Notes: generated by a model not told the origin, from the letters alone. Positions 26,240-33,723 are shown, counted from the stretch's first letter. The stretch is DNA of 64,000 nt from Flavobacteriales bacterium UBA2306 (GCA_002345565.1 DDVS01000002.1:107605-171604), one strand, 5' to 3'. Numbers and translations are program-made.

Positions 26240-26247
26240 CAAAGTTA
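26240..26247 (-). promoter_or_regulatory. -7 box of the DUF6427-DUF3109 genes
   Basis: On the minus strand it reads TAACTTTG, an exact TAnnTTTG match 17 bases before the DUF6427 start. No clear TTG at the right distance upstream. Confidence 0.5.
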
Positions 26248-26265
26248 ATTTAAAAAAAGAAAAAT

Positions 26266-26499
26266 ATGACATCTTTCTGGTTAGCATTAAGCGCAGCTTT
26301 CAAATGGTCTTTTGGTTTTTTCGACCTTACAGGTAATGTTCTTAACTGGATATTATTTTTGGTTGCAACAGGGTTTTTCTGCTATTGGTGCTATATTTTG
26401 GTGGTAACACTAGGCGCACAAAAAGATAAGGATTATTTTTCTCCTACAGAAGGTAAACATCCTTACTATGATCCAAAGATCTATAAAAACGAAGGTTAA
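26266..26499 (+). CDS. Small DUF6341-like membrane protein
   Basis: A 77-residue protein with one or two N-terminal membrane segments (about 8-20 and 25-50, the latter containing LNWILFLVATGFFCYWCYILVV) and a polar tail KDKDYFSPTEGKHPYYDP. The length, the tail and the divergent DUF6427 neighbour match DUF6341, a flavobacterial family without known function. It has its own promoter and a terminator 24 bases after the stop. Confidence 0.75.
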   Translation: MTSFWLALSAAFKWSFGFFDLTGNVLNWILFLVATGFFCYWCYILVVTLGAQKDKDYFSPTEGKHPYYDPKIYKNEG

Positions 26500-26520
26500 A
26501 TAAATTGATTATATTTATAA

Positions 26521-26556
26521 AAAACCCGTCTTGTGTTGAACGAGACGGGTTATTTT
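26521..26556 (+). terminator. Intrinsic terminator after the DUF6341 gene
   Basis: AACCCGTCT (26523-26531) and AGACGGGTT (26543-26551) form a 9-bp GC-rich stem with an 11-base loop, flanked by A and T tracts. It can act in both directions, also ending the convergent stress-protein gene. Confidence 0.85.
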
Positions 26557-26579
26557 TATTTAATTAGATAATTATGATA

Positions 26580-27020
26580 TCATTCATCATGACAAGGAAC
26601 TACCAATACAGGGATTTTTGATTTTCGTGTAATTTCCTTTGTTAAACTTCCGATAAAAACGTCATAAACGCCACTTCTGCCATGAGAGCCTACAACAATA
26701 TAATCTGCGTGGTTTTCAGTAGCAAATTCTAGAATGGTATCGCCGGCAATACCTTGTTTTAAAATATGTTGACAGTTTACGCCTTGAGCGATAACCCGTT
26801 GCTCCAGTCGGTTAAGCTCTTTGAGCTCATATTTGATTTCATTTTCTTCAACTTCCGGAAAATACTGGAATCCCATATCTCCAATCACAAATCCAATATC
26901 TGTGGATGCAACATGAATCAGCATAATATCAGCATTAATCTGCTTTGCAAAAGTTACAGTATAATCTACTAAATGATCTGAGCTATCAGAAAAATCTACA
27001 GGTAAAATAATTTTTTTCAT
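26580..27020 (-). CDS. Universal stress protein (UspA family)
   Basis: A 146-residue cytosolic protein of the Usp fold: KKIILPVDFSDSSDHLVDYTV at the start and the ATP-binding GSHGRSGVYDVFIGSLTKEI segment near the C-terminus, matching G-2x-G-9x-G(S/T), then the PVLVVP strand. Probably an ATP-binding dimer expressed under stress. Alone between a terminator and about 165 AT-rich bases without visible features. Confidence 0.92.
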   Translation of the reverse strand: MKKIILPVDFSDSSDHLVDYTVTFAKQINADIMLIHVASTDIGFVIGDMGFQYFPEVEENEIKYELKELNRLEQRVIAQGVNCQHILKQGIAGDTILEFATENHADYIVVGSHGRSGVYDVFIGSLTKEITRKSKIPVLVVPCHDE

Positions 27021-27185
27021 ATCTATTGGTTTATGATTTTATTAATACAGTCGCTAGTAATTTATTGACATATTTCCAAATTTTAGCGATTTCATAATCT
27101 CAAAATTTGAAGAGTTTTGTTATATTAAAATAGCAAAAACTCCGCCACTATTGTGTTTTTTATGATGATAAAAATCTTTTCGATA

Positions 27186-27794
27186 TTATTGAATCTTAAG
27201 AGTGAATAGTTTTTTATCTTCCAAAGAAGCTTCCAAAAGGTCATTTTCAGAAACTTTTCCAACACCTTTTGGCGTTCCTGTGAAAATCAAATCACCCACT
27301 CTCAAAGTAAAATATTGTGAAGCAAAAGCAATAATGTCATCAAAACTGAAAATCATATCTTTTGTATTTCCGTTTTGAACTTGTTCGTTATTTTTTGTCA
27401 TAGAAAAATTGAGATTTTGTAAATCATAATTCTCTTTTGATACAAAATCCGAAATTACAGCTGACCCATCAAATCCTTTTGCTAATTCCCAAGGCAAACC
27501 TTTATTCTTTAGTTTAGATTGTAAATCTCTTGCTGTAAAATCAATGCCAAGACCGATTTCGTCATAATGTTTTTCAGCATTTTCTTTCTGAATGTATTTT
27601 CCGCCTTTTGAGATTTTCAAGACCACCTCCAATTCGTAATGAACATCATCAGAGAATTCCGGAATATAAAAATCAGAACCTTTTTTCAAAACCGCGGTGT
27701 CGGGTTTCATAAAGATTACTGGATCTTCAGGAATTTCGTTTCCTAGTTCTTTTGCGTGTTCGCTATAATTTCTTCCTATGCAGATTATTTTCAT
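27186..27794 (-). CDS. Fumarylacetoacetate hydrolase (FAH) family protein
   Basis: A 202-residue, one-domain FAH-family protein: MKIICIGRNYSEHAKELGN, PVIFMKPDTAVLK, the metal-binding HYELEVVLKI with its Glu pair, GIDFTARDLQ, KGFDGSAVIS and the FTGTPKGVG end. Such proteins hydrolyse or decarboxylate acylpyruvate-like substrates with Mg/Mn; this one may be an acylpyruvase or oxaloacetate tautomerase-like enzyme. I use the ATG at 27794 rather than a TTG two codons upstream. It follows the exonuclease gene by 26 bases. Confidence 0.9.
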   Translation of the reverse strand: MKIICIGRNYSEHAKELGNEIPEDPVIFMKPDTAVLKKGSDFYIPEFSDDVHYELEVVLKISKGGKYIQKENAEKHYDEIGLGIDFTARDLQSKLKNKGLPWELAKGFDGSAVISDFVSKENYDLQNLNFSMTKNNEQVQNGNTKDMIFSFDDIIAFASQYFTLRVGDLIFTGTPKGVGKVSENDLLEASLEDKKLFTLKIQ

Positions 27795-27820
27795 TAGCAA
27801 TAATTTAAATATTTATGAAA

Positions 27821-28585
27821 TTAGAATCTAGATTTCAACTGAATCTTTGTAAAAATCTTCTTTGTATAAAGTGGAAAGTCTGCACTCTGCAGCCATCCAT
27901 AATAACCCAAATCTTTTTGGAAAACTTCTTTCACAACCTGACCTTTATATTTTCCGAAAGCAAAAATCTCTTGTTCTTTTTCATTAAAATGAATCATTCC
28001 GGCCAAATCAGCAAATCTGTTTTGAGAAGAAAAATCACTTAATTCAGCAATTTCATTGGGGACGTCATCGTATTTTCCAACTTGAGCATCCAAAACTTCG
28101 AAGGTTGCCATTACATCAGCTTCTGCAGAATGGGCATTTTCCAAAGTTTTTCCACAATAGAATTGATAAGCAGCTCCAAGATTTCTAGGTTCTTTTTTGA
28201 AGAAAATTGTTTGAGCATCCACAAAACGATGTTTGCTAAGGTCAAAGTCGACATCTGCTCTCAACATCTCCTCAGCCAAAACAGGAATGTCAAATCTGTT
28301 AGAATTGAAACCTCCCAAATCCGAATCCTTAATCATCGCCATTACTTTTGGCGCAATATCTCGGAAAGTTGGTGCTTCTGCAACATCTTCGTCATAGATT
28401 CCGTGGATGGCGGAAGATTCTTTTGGAATTGGCATTTCTGGATTCACGCGCCAAGTTTTACTTTCTCTGGAAGCATCCGGATTGACTTTTAGAATACAAA
28501 TTTCTACGATTCTATCTTTTCCGATGTTGGTTCCAGTCGTTTCCAAATCGAAAACGCAAAGTGGTTTATGGAGTTTTAAATTCAT
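27821..28585 (-). CDS. DnaQ-like 3'-5' exonuclease
   Basis: A 254-residue protein with the DEDDh exonuclease motifs: FDLETTG (Asp13, Glu15), the GFNSNRFDIPVL segment with the third acid, and HSAEADVMAT with the His/Asp pair (about 155-165). The C-terminal 70 residues (FAFGKYKGQVVKEVF ... YYGWL) match the DUF3820-like tail often attached to such nucleases. Could be a proofreading, repair or RNA exonuclease. The polymerase gene at 42930 has its own fused DnaQ domain, so this one is probably not the replicative epsilon subunit. Confidence 0.88.
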   Translation of the reverse strand: MNLKLHKPLCVFDLETTGTNIGKDRIVEICILKVNPDASRESKTWRVNPEMPIPKESSAIHGIYDEDVAEAPTFRDIAPKVMAMIKDSDLGGFNSNRFDIPVLAEEMLRADVDFDLSKHRFVDAQTIFFKKEPRNLGAAYQFYCGKTLENAHSAEADVMATFEVLDAQVGKYDDVPNEIAELSDFSSQNRFADLAGMIHFNEKEQEIFAFGKYKGQVVKEVFQKDLGYYGWLQSADFPLYTKKIFTKIQLKSRF

Positions 28586-28660
28586 TTCTTATAATTGGAG
28601 TTGTTAATTAACAGTTATGAGTGATTTTTACATTTATAATTAATCAATCATAATTTATAA

Positions 28661-29374
28661 TTATTTAAGTTGTTTTTGGAATATTAATGAGATTAAAATG
28701 TAATAGATAATCACTAACGGAATTCCGGTTGTTTTAAAAATTAATAAAATCAAAATTCCACCAATCAGTAAAGCCAGTTTTGGATAATTGTCTTTTAATC
28801 GTTTTGATTTGAATTTCATTGCAATCATTTTGATTGGAGAAATTAGAAGCCAAGATGAAATGACAGTAAAAATCAATAAATAAATTTCATTTTCAAAAAG
28901 AAAACTGAAATTTCCAGATTCTTTATAAGCGTAAAATAATCCAAAAATCAAAATCGTATTACTTGGTGTATTCAAACCTTTAAAATAATATTTCTGGTCA
29001 TCATCCAAATTGAAAATCGCTAATCTAAGAGAAGAAAAAAGCGTAATCAAAAATCCAAAGTATTTGATTTCAAAAGGTAGTTCGATTCCGAAAAATTGGT
29101 TGCCATAAGGTTCCAGCATTTTCATCATTGCAACGCCGGGCAAAAATCCAAAACTTACCATATCTGCCAAAGAATCCAGCTGTCCACCAAGATTACTGCT
29201 GGAATTCATCGCTCTAGCAATAAAACCGTCAAAAAAATCAAGAACCAAAGAAATAATAATACAAATCGCGGTTGTCTTATAATCGCCTGAAAAAAGATGA
29301 ATGATACCAACGCATCCGGAGAAAAGATTCCCTAAAGTAAAAGCATTGGCGAGGTTATTCTTGATGAAATTCAT
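28661..29374 (-). CDS. pssA: CDP-diacylglycerol--serine O-phosphatidyltransferase
   Basis: Makes phosphatidylserine, precursor of phosphatidylethanolamine, in the inner membrane. The 237-residue protein carries the CDP-alcohol phosphotransferase motif exactly: Asp49-Gly50, Ala53-Arg54, Gly63, Asp67 and Asp71. About seven hydrophobic helices follow. The N-terminus IKNNLANAFTLGNLFSG is typical of the class-II, archaeal/Bacillus-type enzyme. Confidence 0.93.
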   Translation of the reverse strand: MNFIKNNLANAFTLGNLFSGCVGIIHLFSGDYKTTAICIIISLVLDFFDGFIARAMNSSSNLGGQLDSLADMVSFGFLPGVAMMKMLEPYGNQFFGIELPFEIKYFGFLITLFSSLRLAIFNLDDDQKYYFKGLNTPSNTILIFGLFYAYKESGNFSFLFENEIYLLIFTVISSWLLISPIKMIAMKFKSKRLKDNYPKLALLIGGILILLIFKTTGIPLVIIYYILISLIFQKQLK

Positions 29375-29613
29375 ATCACAAAAATAAGAAATTTGTTGGA
29401 AGAAGGAAACTGGTGATTTTTGTACGCTCTATAAAAATTTGCGCTTTCGAAATTCAATATTTCTTACTGTTTAAAATGAAAATCACTGGTTTTAGCTTTT
29501 ATATATGCTTTGTATAACAAAAATAGTTGTCTGTTTAAAATTTATTATTACTTTTATCAATGTTAATTTAACATTAACAAAAATACAGTATCAAAAAAAA
29601 TAAATATCAACTT

Positions 29614-30030
29614 ATGAAAAAGTTATTCTTAGCATTGGCCTTATCATTTATCGGCGTTTTATCCTTTGCTCAAATTGAAGGGAAATGGAAAACTATTGAC
29701 GACGAAACTGGAAAACCAAAATCCATAGTACAAATTTCTAAAGATTCGAAAGGTAAATATGTTGGTAAAATCGTTCAATTGTTAATCAAACCAGAAAACG
29801 CCAACTGCGTAAAATGTAAAGACGACCGCAAAAATAAACCATTGATTGGTCTGGAAATCATCCGCGGACTTTCAAAAGATGGCAACGAGTTCTCTGGCGG
29901 AACGATCACAAATCCTAAAGACGGAAAATCTTACAAAACAGAGATCGTAAGAGAAGGAAATGAGTTGAAAGTTAAAGCAATCATTCTAGGAATTGCAGTT
30001 AAAACGCAAACTTGGCACAAAGTTGACTAA
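29614..30030 (+). CDS. Exported DUF2147 domain protein
   Basis: A 138-residue exported protein: signal peptide ending SFAQ near 20, then IEGKWKTIDDETGKPKSIVQI and a TWHKVD end, the pattern of DUF2147, a small lipocalin-like beta-barrel family in the envelope of Gram-negatives. Cys at NANCVKCKDD could form a disulfide. Function not established. About 240 bases without other features lie upstream. Confidence 0.88.
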   Translation: MKKLFLALALSFIGVLSFAQIEGKWKTIDDETGKPKSIVQISKDSKGKYVGKIVQLLIKPENANCVKCKDDRKNKPLIGLEIIRGLSKDGNEFSGGTITNPKDGKSYKTEIVREGNELKVKAIILGIAVKTQTWHKVD

Positions 30031-30051
30031 CTGAAAATTATGATAAATTGC

Positions 30052-30078
30052 AGGCTCCTATTTGGGAGCTTTTTTTGT
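30052..30078 (+). terminator. Intrinsic terminator after the DUF2147 gene
   Basis: A stem of GCTCC (30054-30058) with GGAGC (30065-30069), extended by a G-T and an A-T pair, loop TATTTG, followed by seven or more T. Confidence 0.7.
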
Positions 30079-30101
30079 TATGCAAATAATAAAAAAATTA
30101 A

Positions 30102-30109
30102 TACTTTTG
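30102..30109 (+). promoter_or_regulatory. -7 box of pdhB
   Basis: TACTTTTG matches TAnnTTTG, 37 bases before the start codon. A TTTG ends at 30077, about 24 bases upstream, slightly far for the -33 element. Confidence 0.55.
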
Positions 30110-30146
30110 TAGTTCGAAATTTTAAATACAGATAATAATCATAACA

Positions 30147-31130
30147 ATGAAGGAATATACATTTCGTGAAGTAATTGCTCAGGCAATGAGCGAGGAAATG
30201 CGCAAAGATGAATCCATTTTTCTTGTAGGAGAAGAGGTTGCGGAATATAACGGAGCTTACAAAGCGTCCAAAGGAATGCTGGATGAATTCGGGGCAAAAA
30301 GAATCATCGATGCACCTATTGCGGAGCTTGGTTTCGTTGGAATCTCAGTGGGAGCAGCTATGAATGGTAACCGACCAATCGTAGAATTTATGACGTTCAA
30401 CTTCTCGATGGTTGCCATTGATCAAATTATCAACAACGCAGCAAAAATCTATCAGATGAGTGGAGGACAGTGGAATTGCCCAATCGTTTTCCGTGGACCA
30501 ACAGCTTCTGCAGGTCAATTAGGCGCAACGCACTCCCAAGCTTTCGAAAGCTGGTACGCTAACTGTCCAGGTCTTAAAGTTGTAGTTCCTTCCAATCCTT
30601 ATGATGCAAAAGGACTTCTGAAAACTGCGATTCAAGATAACGATCCGGTAATTTTTATGGAATCTGAGCAGATGTATGGAGACAAAATGGAAATTCCTGA
30701 AGAAGAATATTACATCCCAATCGGAAAGGCAGATATCAAGAAAGAAGGTAAAGATGTAACTCTGGTTTCTTTCGGTAAAATTATGAAACTGGCTCTGCAA
30801 GCTGCTGCTGATTTGGAAAAAGAAGGAATTTCTGTAGAGGTAATTGACCTTAGAACAGTTCGTCCTTTAGATTACGACACAGTGCTTGAATCAGTTAAGA
30901 AAACTAACAGATTAGTGATTTTGGAAGAAGCTTGGCCATTTGCTTCTGTAGCTTCCGAGATTACTTATATGGTTCAGCAAAAAGCATTCGATTATCTGGA
31001 TGCACCAATTAAGAGAATCACAACGCCCGATGCTTCTGCACCTTATTCTGCAGCCTTGTTCGCAGAATGGTTCCCTAAGTTGGAAAAAGTGAAAGAAGAA
31101 ATCAAAAAAGCAATGTACGTTAAAGCATAA
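30147..31130 (+). CDS. pdhB: Pyruvate dehydrogenase E1 component, beta subunit
   Basis: Forms the alpha2beta2 thiamine-diphosphate E1 of the pyruvate dehydrogenase complex with PdhA, which is not in the window. The 327-residue protein has the transketolase pyrimidine-binding domain (REVIAQAMSEEMRKDESIFLVGEEV) and the C-terminal domain (VEVIDLRTVRPLDYDTV, LVILEEAW). The pyruvate-specific assignment over other 2-oxo-acid dehydrogenases rests on GPTASAGQLGATHSQAFESW and AELGFVGISVGAAM; a branched-chain enzyme is a minor alternative. Single gene with its own promoter and terminator. Confidence 0.92.
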   Translation: MKEYTFREVIAQAMSEEMRKDESIFLVGEEVAEYNGAYKASKGMLDEFGAKRIIDAPIAELGFVGISVGAAMNGNRPIVEFMTFNFSMVAIDQIINNAAKIYQMSGGQWNCPIVFRGPTASAGQLGATHSQAFESWYANCPGLKVVVPSNPYDAKGLLKTAIQDNDPVIFMESEQMYGDKMEIPEEEYYIPIGKADIKKEGKDVTLVSFGKIMKLALQAAADLEKEGISVEVIDLRTVRPLDYDTVLESVKKTNRLVILEEAWPFASVASEITYMVQQKAFDYLDAPIKRITTPDASAPYSAALFAEWFPKLEKVKEEIKKAMYVKA

Positions 31131-31136
31131 CATAAG

Positions 31137-31159
31137 ACTCCCGGATTCGGGAGTTTTTT
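31137..31159 (+). terminator. Intrinsic terminator of pdhB
   Basis: ACTCCCG (31137-31143) pairs with CGGGAGT (31148-31154), loop GATT, followed by TTTTT. Confidence 0.88.
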
Positions 31160-31161
31160 AT

Positions 31162-31275
31162 TGGGAGCTATTTCCCGCTTTCCATTGCAATCTTTTTTGC
31201 AAGACGATTTCTGTTAAGCAGAATGTTTTGGTTGTGCAAAAAAGGATTTATACTACGATCGGGGATAGGGGATTT
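31162..31275 (+). repeat. Hairpin-forming dispersed repeat, copy 2
   Basis: Between pdhB and rpsU. It shares an ordered set of short blocks with 13539-13625: GGAGC, CC-GCT-TCC, ATCTTTT and TGC on the left; GCAAAA, GGAT, CTAC-ATC-GGG on the right. TTTTTTGC (about 31193-31200) faces GCAAAAAA (about 31236-31243), so a stem with a larger loop can form. The second repeat family follows directly (31281-31358). Confidence 0.5.
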
Positions 31276-31280
31276 TGCAT

Positions 31281-31358
31281 TTGCTGAGCGGAAACATCTT
31301 TCGAACCTTAAATTTTTTTCAGTAATATAGAAAAAATCTTTGTGGAATTTGTGTTAAA
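31281..31358 (+). repeat. Dispersed intergenic repeat, copy 2 (pdhB-rpsU spacer)
   Basis: Matches 12542-12620 in order: TTGCTGAG, GAAAC, CGAACCTTAAA, then CTTTGTGGA ATTTGTGTT and AAAA at the end. With the hairpin repeat it fills most of the 335-base gap before rpsU. No reading frame of note here. Confidence 0.6.
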
Positions 31359-31411
31359 ATTTACACAAAAAGCAAATTGTAAATTATTTTTTTTAAATTA
31401 AACCGTAAAAA

Positions 31412-31442
31412 TTTGCAGGTTAATAAATTATTCTTATTTTTG
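31412..31442 (+). promoter_or_regulatory. Promoter of rpsU
   Basis: TTTG (31412-31415), 19 bases, TATTTTTG (31435-31442): an ideal Bacteroidetes promoter 23 bases before the start codon. Confidence 0.8.
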
Positions 31443-31465
31443 CAACTCAAAATGAGATGTAAAAT

Positions 31466-31663
31466 ATGTTAATAATTCCAGTAAAAGACGGAGAGTCTAT
31501 CGACAGAGCTTTAAAAAAGTACAAAAGAAAATTTGATAAAACTAGAGTTGTAAGAGAACTTAGATCTAGACAACAGTTTATTAAACCTTCTGTAACTTTG
31601 AGACAAGCTAAACTTAAAGCAGCTCACAAACAAAGAAACTTGAGCAAAGAAGAACAAGCTTAA
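31466..31663 (+). CDS. rpsU: 30S ribosomal protein S21
   Basis: A 65-residue basic protein starting MLIIPVKDGESIDRALKKYKRKF, the S21 signature, with the Arg/Lys-rich helical continuation RSRQQFIKPSVTLRQAKLKAA. In Bacteroidota S21 sits near the anti-Shine-Dalgarno sequence, and work on Flavobacterium indicates the anti-SD is sequestered there, which fits the lack of SD sites in this window. Own promoter and terminator; xerC follows. Confidence 0.96.
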   Translation: MLIIPVKDGESIDRALKKYKRKFDKTRVVRELRSRQQFIKPSVTLRQAKLKAAHKQRNLSKEEQA

Positions 31664-31692
31664 GGTTCTTTTTTAGCAAAACATAATAAAAG

Positions 31693-31727
31693 TCACTTCC
31701 AAATTTCTATATTTGGAAGTGATTTTG
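31693..31727 (+). terminator. Intrinsic terminator of rpsU
   Basis: A perfect 12-bp stem, TCACTTCCAAAT (31693-31704) with ATTTGGAAGTGA (31711-31722), loop TTCTAT, followed by TTTTG. It ends 14 bases before the recombinase start. Confidence 0.8.
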
Positions 31728-31740
31728 TATTTATAGCCCT

Positions 31741-32637
31741 ATGATAGAACGGTTTTTAGAATATATAGAAGTAGAAAAAAGGTACTCACACCATACTGTG
31801 ACTAATTACAAAAAGGATTTACTGGATTTCTCGGCCTTTGTCTTGAAAACAGAAGCTTCGGAAAGTATTGTAAAGCTTCATAAAAGAGTCATTAAAAATT
31901 TTATAGTGGAGCTGAGTAATTCTGGACTTGGCAAAAGAACCATTAATCGCAAATTATCATCACTACGTAGTTTTTATTTATTTATGCTTCAGCTAGGCGA
32001 GATTAAGGTTTCTCCTATGGAAACCATAGATTCTCTAAAGTTTTATGCAGAAAAAAGAATCCCATTTTCAAAAGAAGAGATGGAAACCATGAAAATGGAA
32101 ATTGAAGAGAAAGGTAATATGACGCTTCTCGATAAATTAATCATAGAAACTCTTTACCAAACCGGTATTCGTAAAGCAGAACTTTGCAATCTGAAACTAG
32201 AAAACGTTGATTTTTCCAAGAAAGAAATTCTGGTTATAGGTAAAGGAAACAAGGCAAGGATAATTCCTGTTTCGGATGATCTTTTGAAAGATTATCAAAC
32301 TTATCTGGACTTAAGATGCCCTAATGAAAAAAATCGTCAATATTTTTTCGTTAATAAAAATGGAAAAAAACTGGGGGAAAAGTTTGTTTATTTAATCGTT
32401 AATAAGTACTTTAGTATAGTAACTTCTAAGAAGAAAAGAAGCCCTCATATTTTACGGCATACTTTCGCAACCCATGTTTTGAATGCAGGTGCGGAAATTT
32501 CAAAAGTTCAGAAAATAATGGGCCACGCCAGTCTTTCAAGTACACAAGTTTATACTAATGCAAATATAGAACAGCTAAAAAAAGTTTTTAGCAAAGCACA
32601 TCCACGAGAAATAAAACCAGATAAAAAGATATTATGA
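31741..32637 (+). CDS. xerC: Tyrosine recombinase XerC/XerD type
   Basis: A 298-residue protein with the N-terminal SAM-like core-binding domain (FLEYIEVEKRYSHHTV, LGKRTINRKLSSLRSFY) and the catalytic domain. Catalytic residues are visible: Arg144 (TGIRKAEL), His236 and Arg239 (HILRHTFATH), His262 (MGHAS) and the nucleophile Tyr271 (QVYTN). Length and lack of mobile-element neighbours fit a chromosome-dimer-resolution Xer rather than an integrase. XerC versus XerD cannot be decided from one gene. It lies between rpsU and hpf. Confidence 0.9.
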   Translation: MIERFLEYIEVEKRYSHHTVTNYKKDLLDFSAFVLKTEASESIVKLHKRVIKNFIVELSNSGLGKRTINRKLSSLRSFYLFMLQLGEIKVSPMETIDSLKFYAEKRIPFSKEEMETMKMEIEEKGNMTLLDKLIIETLYQTGIRKAELCNLKLENVDFSKKEILVIGKGNKARIIPVSDDLLKDYQTYLDLRCPNEKNRQYFFVNKNGKKLGEKFVYLIVNKYFSIVTSKKKRSPHILRHTFATHVLNAGAEISKVQKIMGHASLSSTQVYTNANIEQLKKVFSKAHPREIKPDKKIL

Positions 32638-32650
32638 AATGATTTTTACA

Positions 32651-32671
32651 TTTTTTTTTTTTTTTTTTTTT
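32651..32671 (+). repeat. Homopolymer run of 21 T
   Basis: Twenty-one consecutive T upstream of hpf, 20 bases before its start codon. It occupies the place where hpf promoter or leader elements would be. Such tracts are slippage-prone in replication and in sequencing. Confidence 0.9.
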
Positions 32672-32691
32672 AACCATTAAAATCATACGTT

Positions 32692-32982
32692 ATGAAGATT
32701 ACAATTCACACCGCAGGTGTTACACCCCATGATCCACTAAAAGAGAGAATCGAAAAAAAATTGAGCAAACTAGACACTTTTTATGATAAAATTGTAGAGT
32801 GTGCAGTTTATCTCAAAGTAGAAAATACATCAGAAAAAACTAATAAAACTACCGAGCTGGTAGTTAAGGTTCCAGGGGATGATATTGTTGTTAAGAAGAC
32901 ATGTGCAAGTTTCGAAGAAAGTTTAGATGAATCTGTTGATACAGCTAAGAAACTGTTAATCAAGAAAAAAGAATTAGCTTAA
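32692..32982 (+). CDS. hpf: Ribosome hibernation-promoting factor, short form
   Basis: A 96-residue protein of the HPF/RaiA (sigma-54 modulation) fold: MKITIHTAGVTPHDPLKERIEKKLSKLDTFY and VECAVYLKVEN, ending in a Lys-rich helix. It lacks the C-terminal dimerisation domain of long HPF. Members bind the 30S decoding region and silence ribosomes in stationary phase. It directly precedes the tRNA-tuf block and follows a 21-T tract. Confidence 0.92.
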   Translation: MKITIHTAGVTPHDPLKERIEKKLSKLDTFYDKIVECAVYLKVENTSEKTNKTTELVVKVPGDDIVVKKTCASFEESLDESVDTAKKLLIKKKELA

Positions 32983-33012
32983 AAAAATAATTTAAATTTT
33001 TTTGTAAAAATA

Positions 33013-33044
33013 TTTGTAGGTTTCAAAAAAGTGTCTCATATTTG
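33013..33044 (+). promoter_or_regulatory. Promoter of the tRNA-Thr/Tyr genes
   Basis: TTTG (33013-33016), 20 bases, CATATTTG (33037-33044), one mismatch to TAnnTTTG. Lies 58 bases before the first tRNA. Confidence 0.6.
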
Positions 33045-33101
33045 CACTCGCAAAACGGAAGTAACCGCAGCGCAGAAAGATAGTTCTTTTGAAATCTATT
33101 T

Positions 33102-33175
33102 GCCTCCATAGCTCAGTTGGCCAGAGCACGTGATTTGTAATCTCGGGGTCGTGGGTTCGAATCCCTCTGGAGGCT
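33102..33175 (+). tRNA. tRNA-Thr (TGT)
   Basis: A 74-base cloverleaf: acceptor GCCTCCA (33102-33108) with TGGAGGC (33168-33174), D-arm AGCTCAGTTGGCCAGAGC, anticodon loop TTTGTAA (anticodon TGT), T-arm with GTTCGAATC, discriminator T. CCA is not encoded. One T-T mismatch in the anticodon stem. Confidence 0.95.
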
Positions 33176-33191
33176 CATTAAAAAAAATACT

Positions 33192-33272
33192 GGGGAGATA
33201 CCAGAGCGGTCAAATGGGGCTGACTGTAACTCAGCTGCTTCGGCTACGTAGGTTCGAATCCTGCTCTCCCCA
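33192..33272 (+). tRNA. tRNA-Tyr (GTA)
   Basis: An 81-base class-II cloverleaf with a long variable arm: acceptor GGGGAGA (33192-33198) with TCTCCCC (33265-33271), anticodon stem GCTGA/TCAGC around loop CTGTAAC (anticodon GTA), variable arm TGCTTCGGCT, discriminator A. CCA not encoded. Confidence 0.96.
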
Positions 33273-33289
33273 CTTTTTTTTGATTAAAA

Positions 33290-33320
33290 TTTGCGAATTA
33301 GAAAATAATTTTTAAATTTG
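33290..33320 (+). promoter_or_regulatory. Internal promoter before tRNA-Gly
   Basis: TTTG (33290-33293), 19 bases, TAAATTTG (33313-33320), an exact match. It carries the TTTGCAAACCG extension (33317-33327) shared with the tuf and rplK promoters. Confidence 0.7.
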
Positions 33321-33358
33321 CAAACCGTTTACCAACAATTGTTTTTGTAAACAAAAAT

Positions 33359-33431
33359 GCGGAAGTAGCTCAGTTGGTAGAGCGTCAGCCTTCCAAGCTG
33401 AATGTCGCGGGTTCGACCCCCGTCTTCCGCT
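33359..33431 (+). tRNA. tRNA-Gly (TCC)
   Basis: A 73-base cloverleaf: acceptor GCGGAAG (33359-33365) with CTTCCGC (33424-33430), anticodon stem TCAGC/GCTGA around CTTCCAA (anticodon TCC), T-loop GTTCGACCC, discriminator T. Confidence 0.96.
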
Positions 33432-33469
33432 CAAAATCACAAACCTTACGGAATGTGATTTTTTTTTAC

Positions 33470-33541
33470 GCCGACTTAGCTCAGCGGTAGAGTGCTTCCT
33501 TGGTAAGGAAGAGGTCACGGGTTCAAGTCCCGTAGTTGGCT
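33470..33541 (+). tRNA. tRNA-Thr (GGT)
   Basis: A 72-base cloverleaf: acceptor GCCGACT (33470-33476) with AGTTGGC (33534-33540), anticodon stem CTTCC/GGAAG around TTGGTAA (anticodon GGT), T-loop GTTCAAGTC, discriminator T. Second Thr isoacceptor in the cluster. Confidence 0.96.
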
Positions 33542-33544
33542 CAC

Positions 33545-33569
33545 AATCCCGATAGTTCGGGATTTTTTA
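33545..33569 (+). terminator. Intrinsic terminator after the four-tRNA cluster
   Basis: AATCCCGA (33545-33552) pairs with TCGGGATT (33557-33564), loop TAGT, followed by a T-run. It separates the tRNAs from tuf. Confidence 0.8.
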
Positions 33570-33723
33570 TTGGTTTTTTTTTTGTCGAGGATAATGTGTA
33601 GATTTGTATCGCCAAAAAGCATTAAAGAGGTTTGTTGATATGAGAGTGAAAAATTTTAATTTTCAATTGAATATCAAAAAATTAAAATTTCAATAAAATA
33701 ATTTTTAATATTCAAAAATTCGC

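Noticed and set aside
31741..32637. The tyrosine recombinase as an integrase marking a genomic island
   Set aside because: Its size, its place between rpsU and hpf, and the absence of att-like direct repeats or phage genes fit a housekeeping Xer protein, although tRNAs are nearby.
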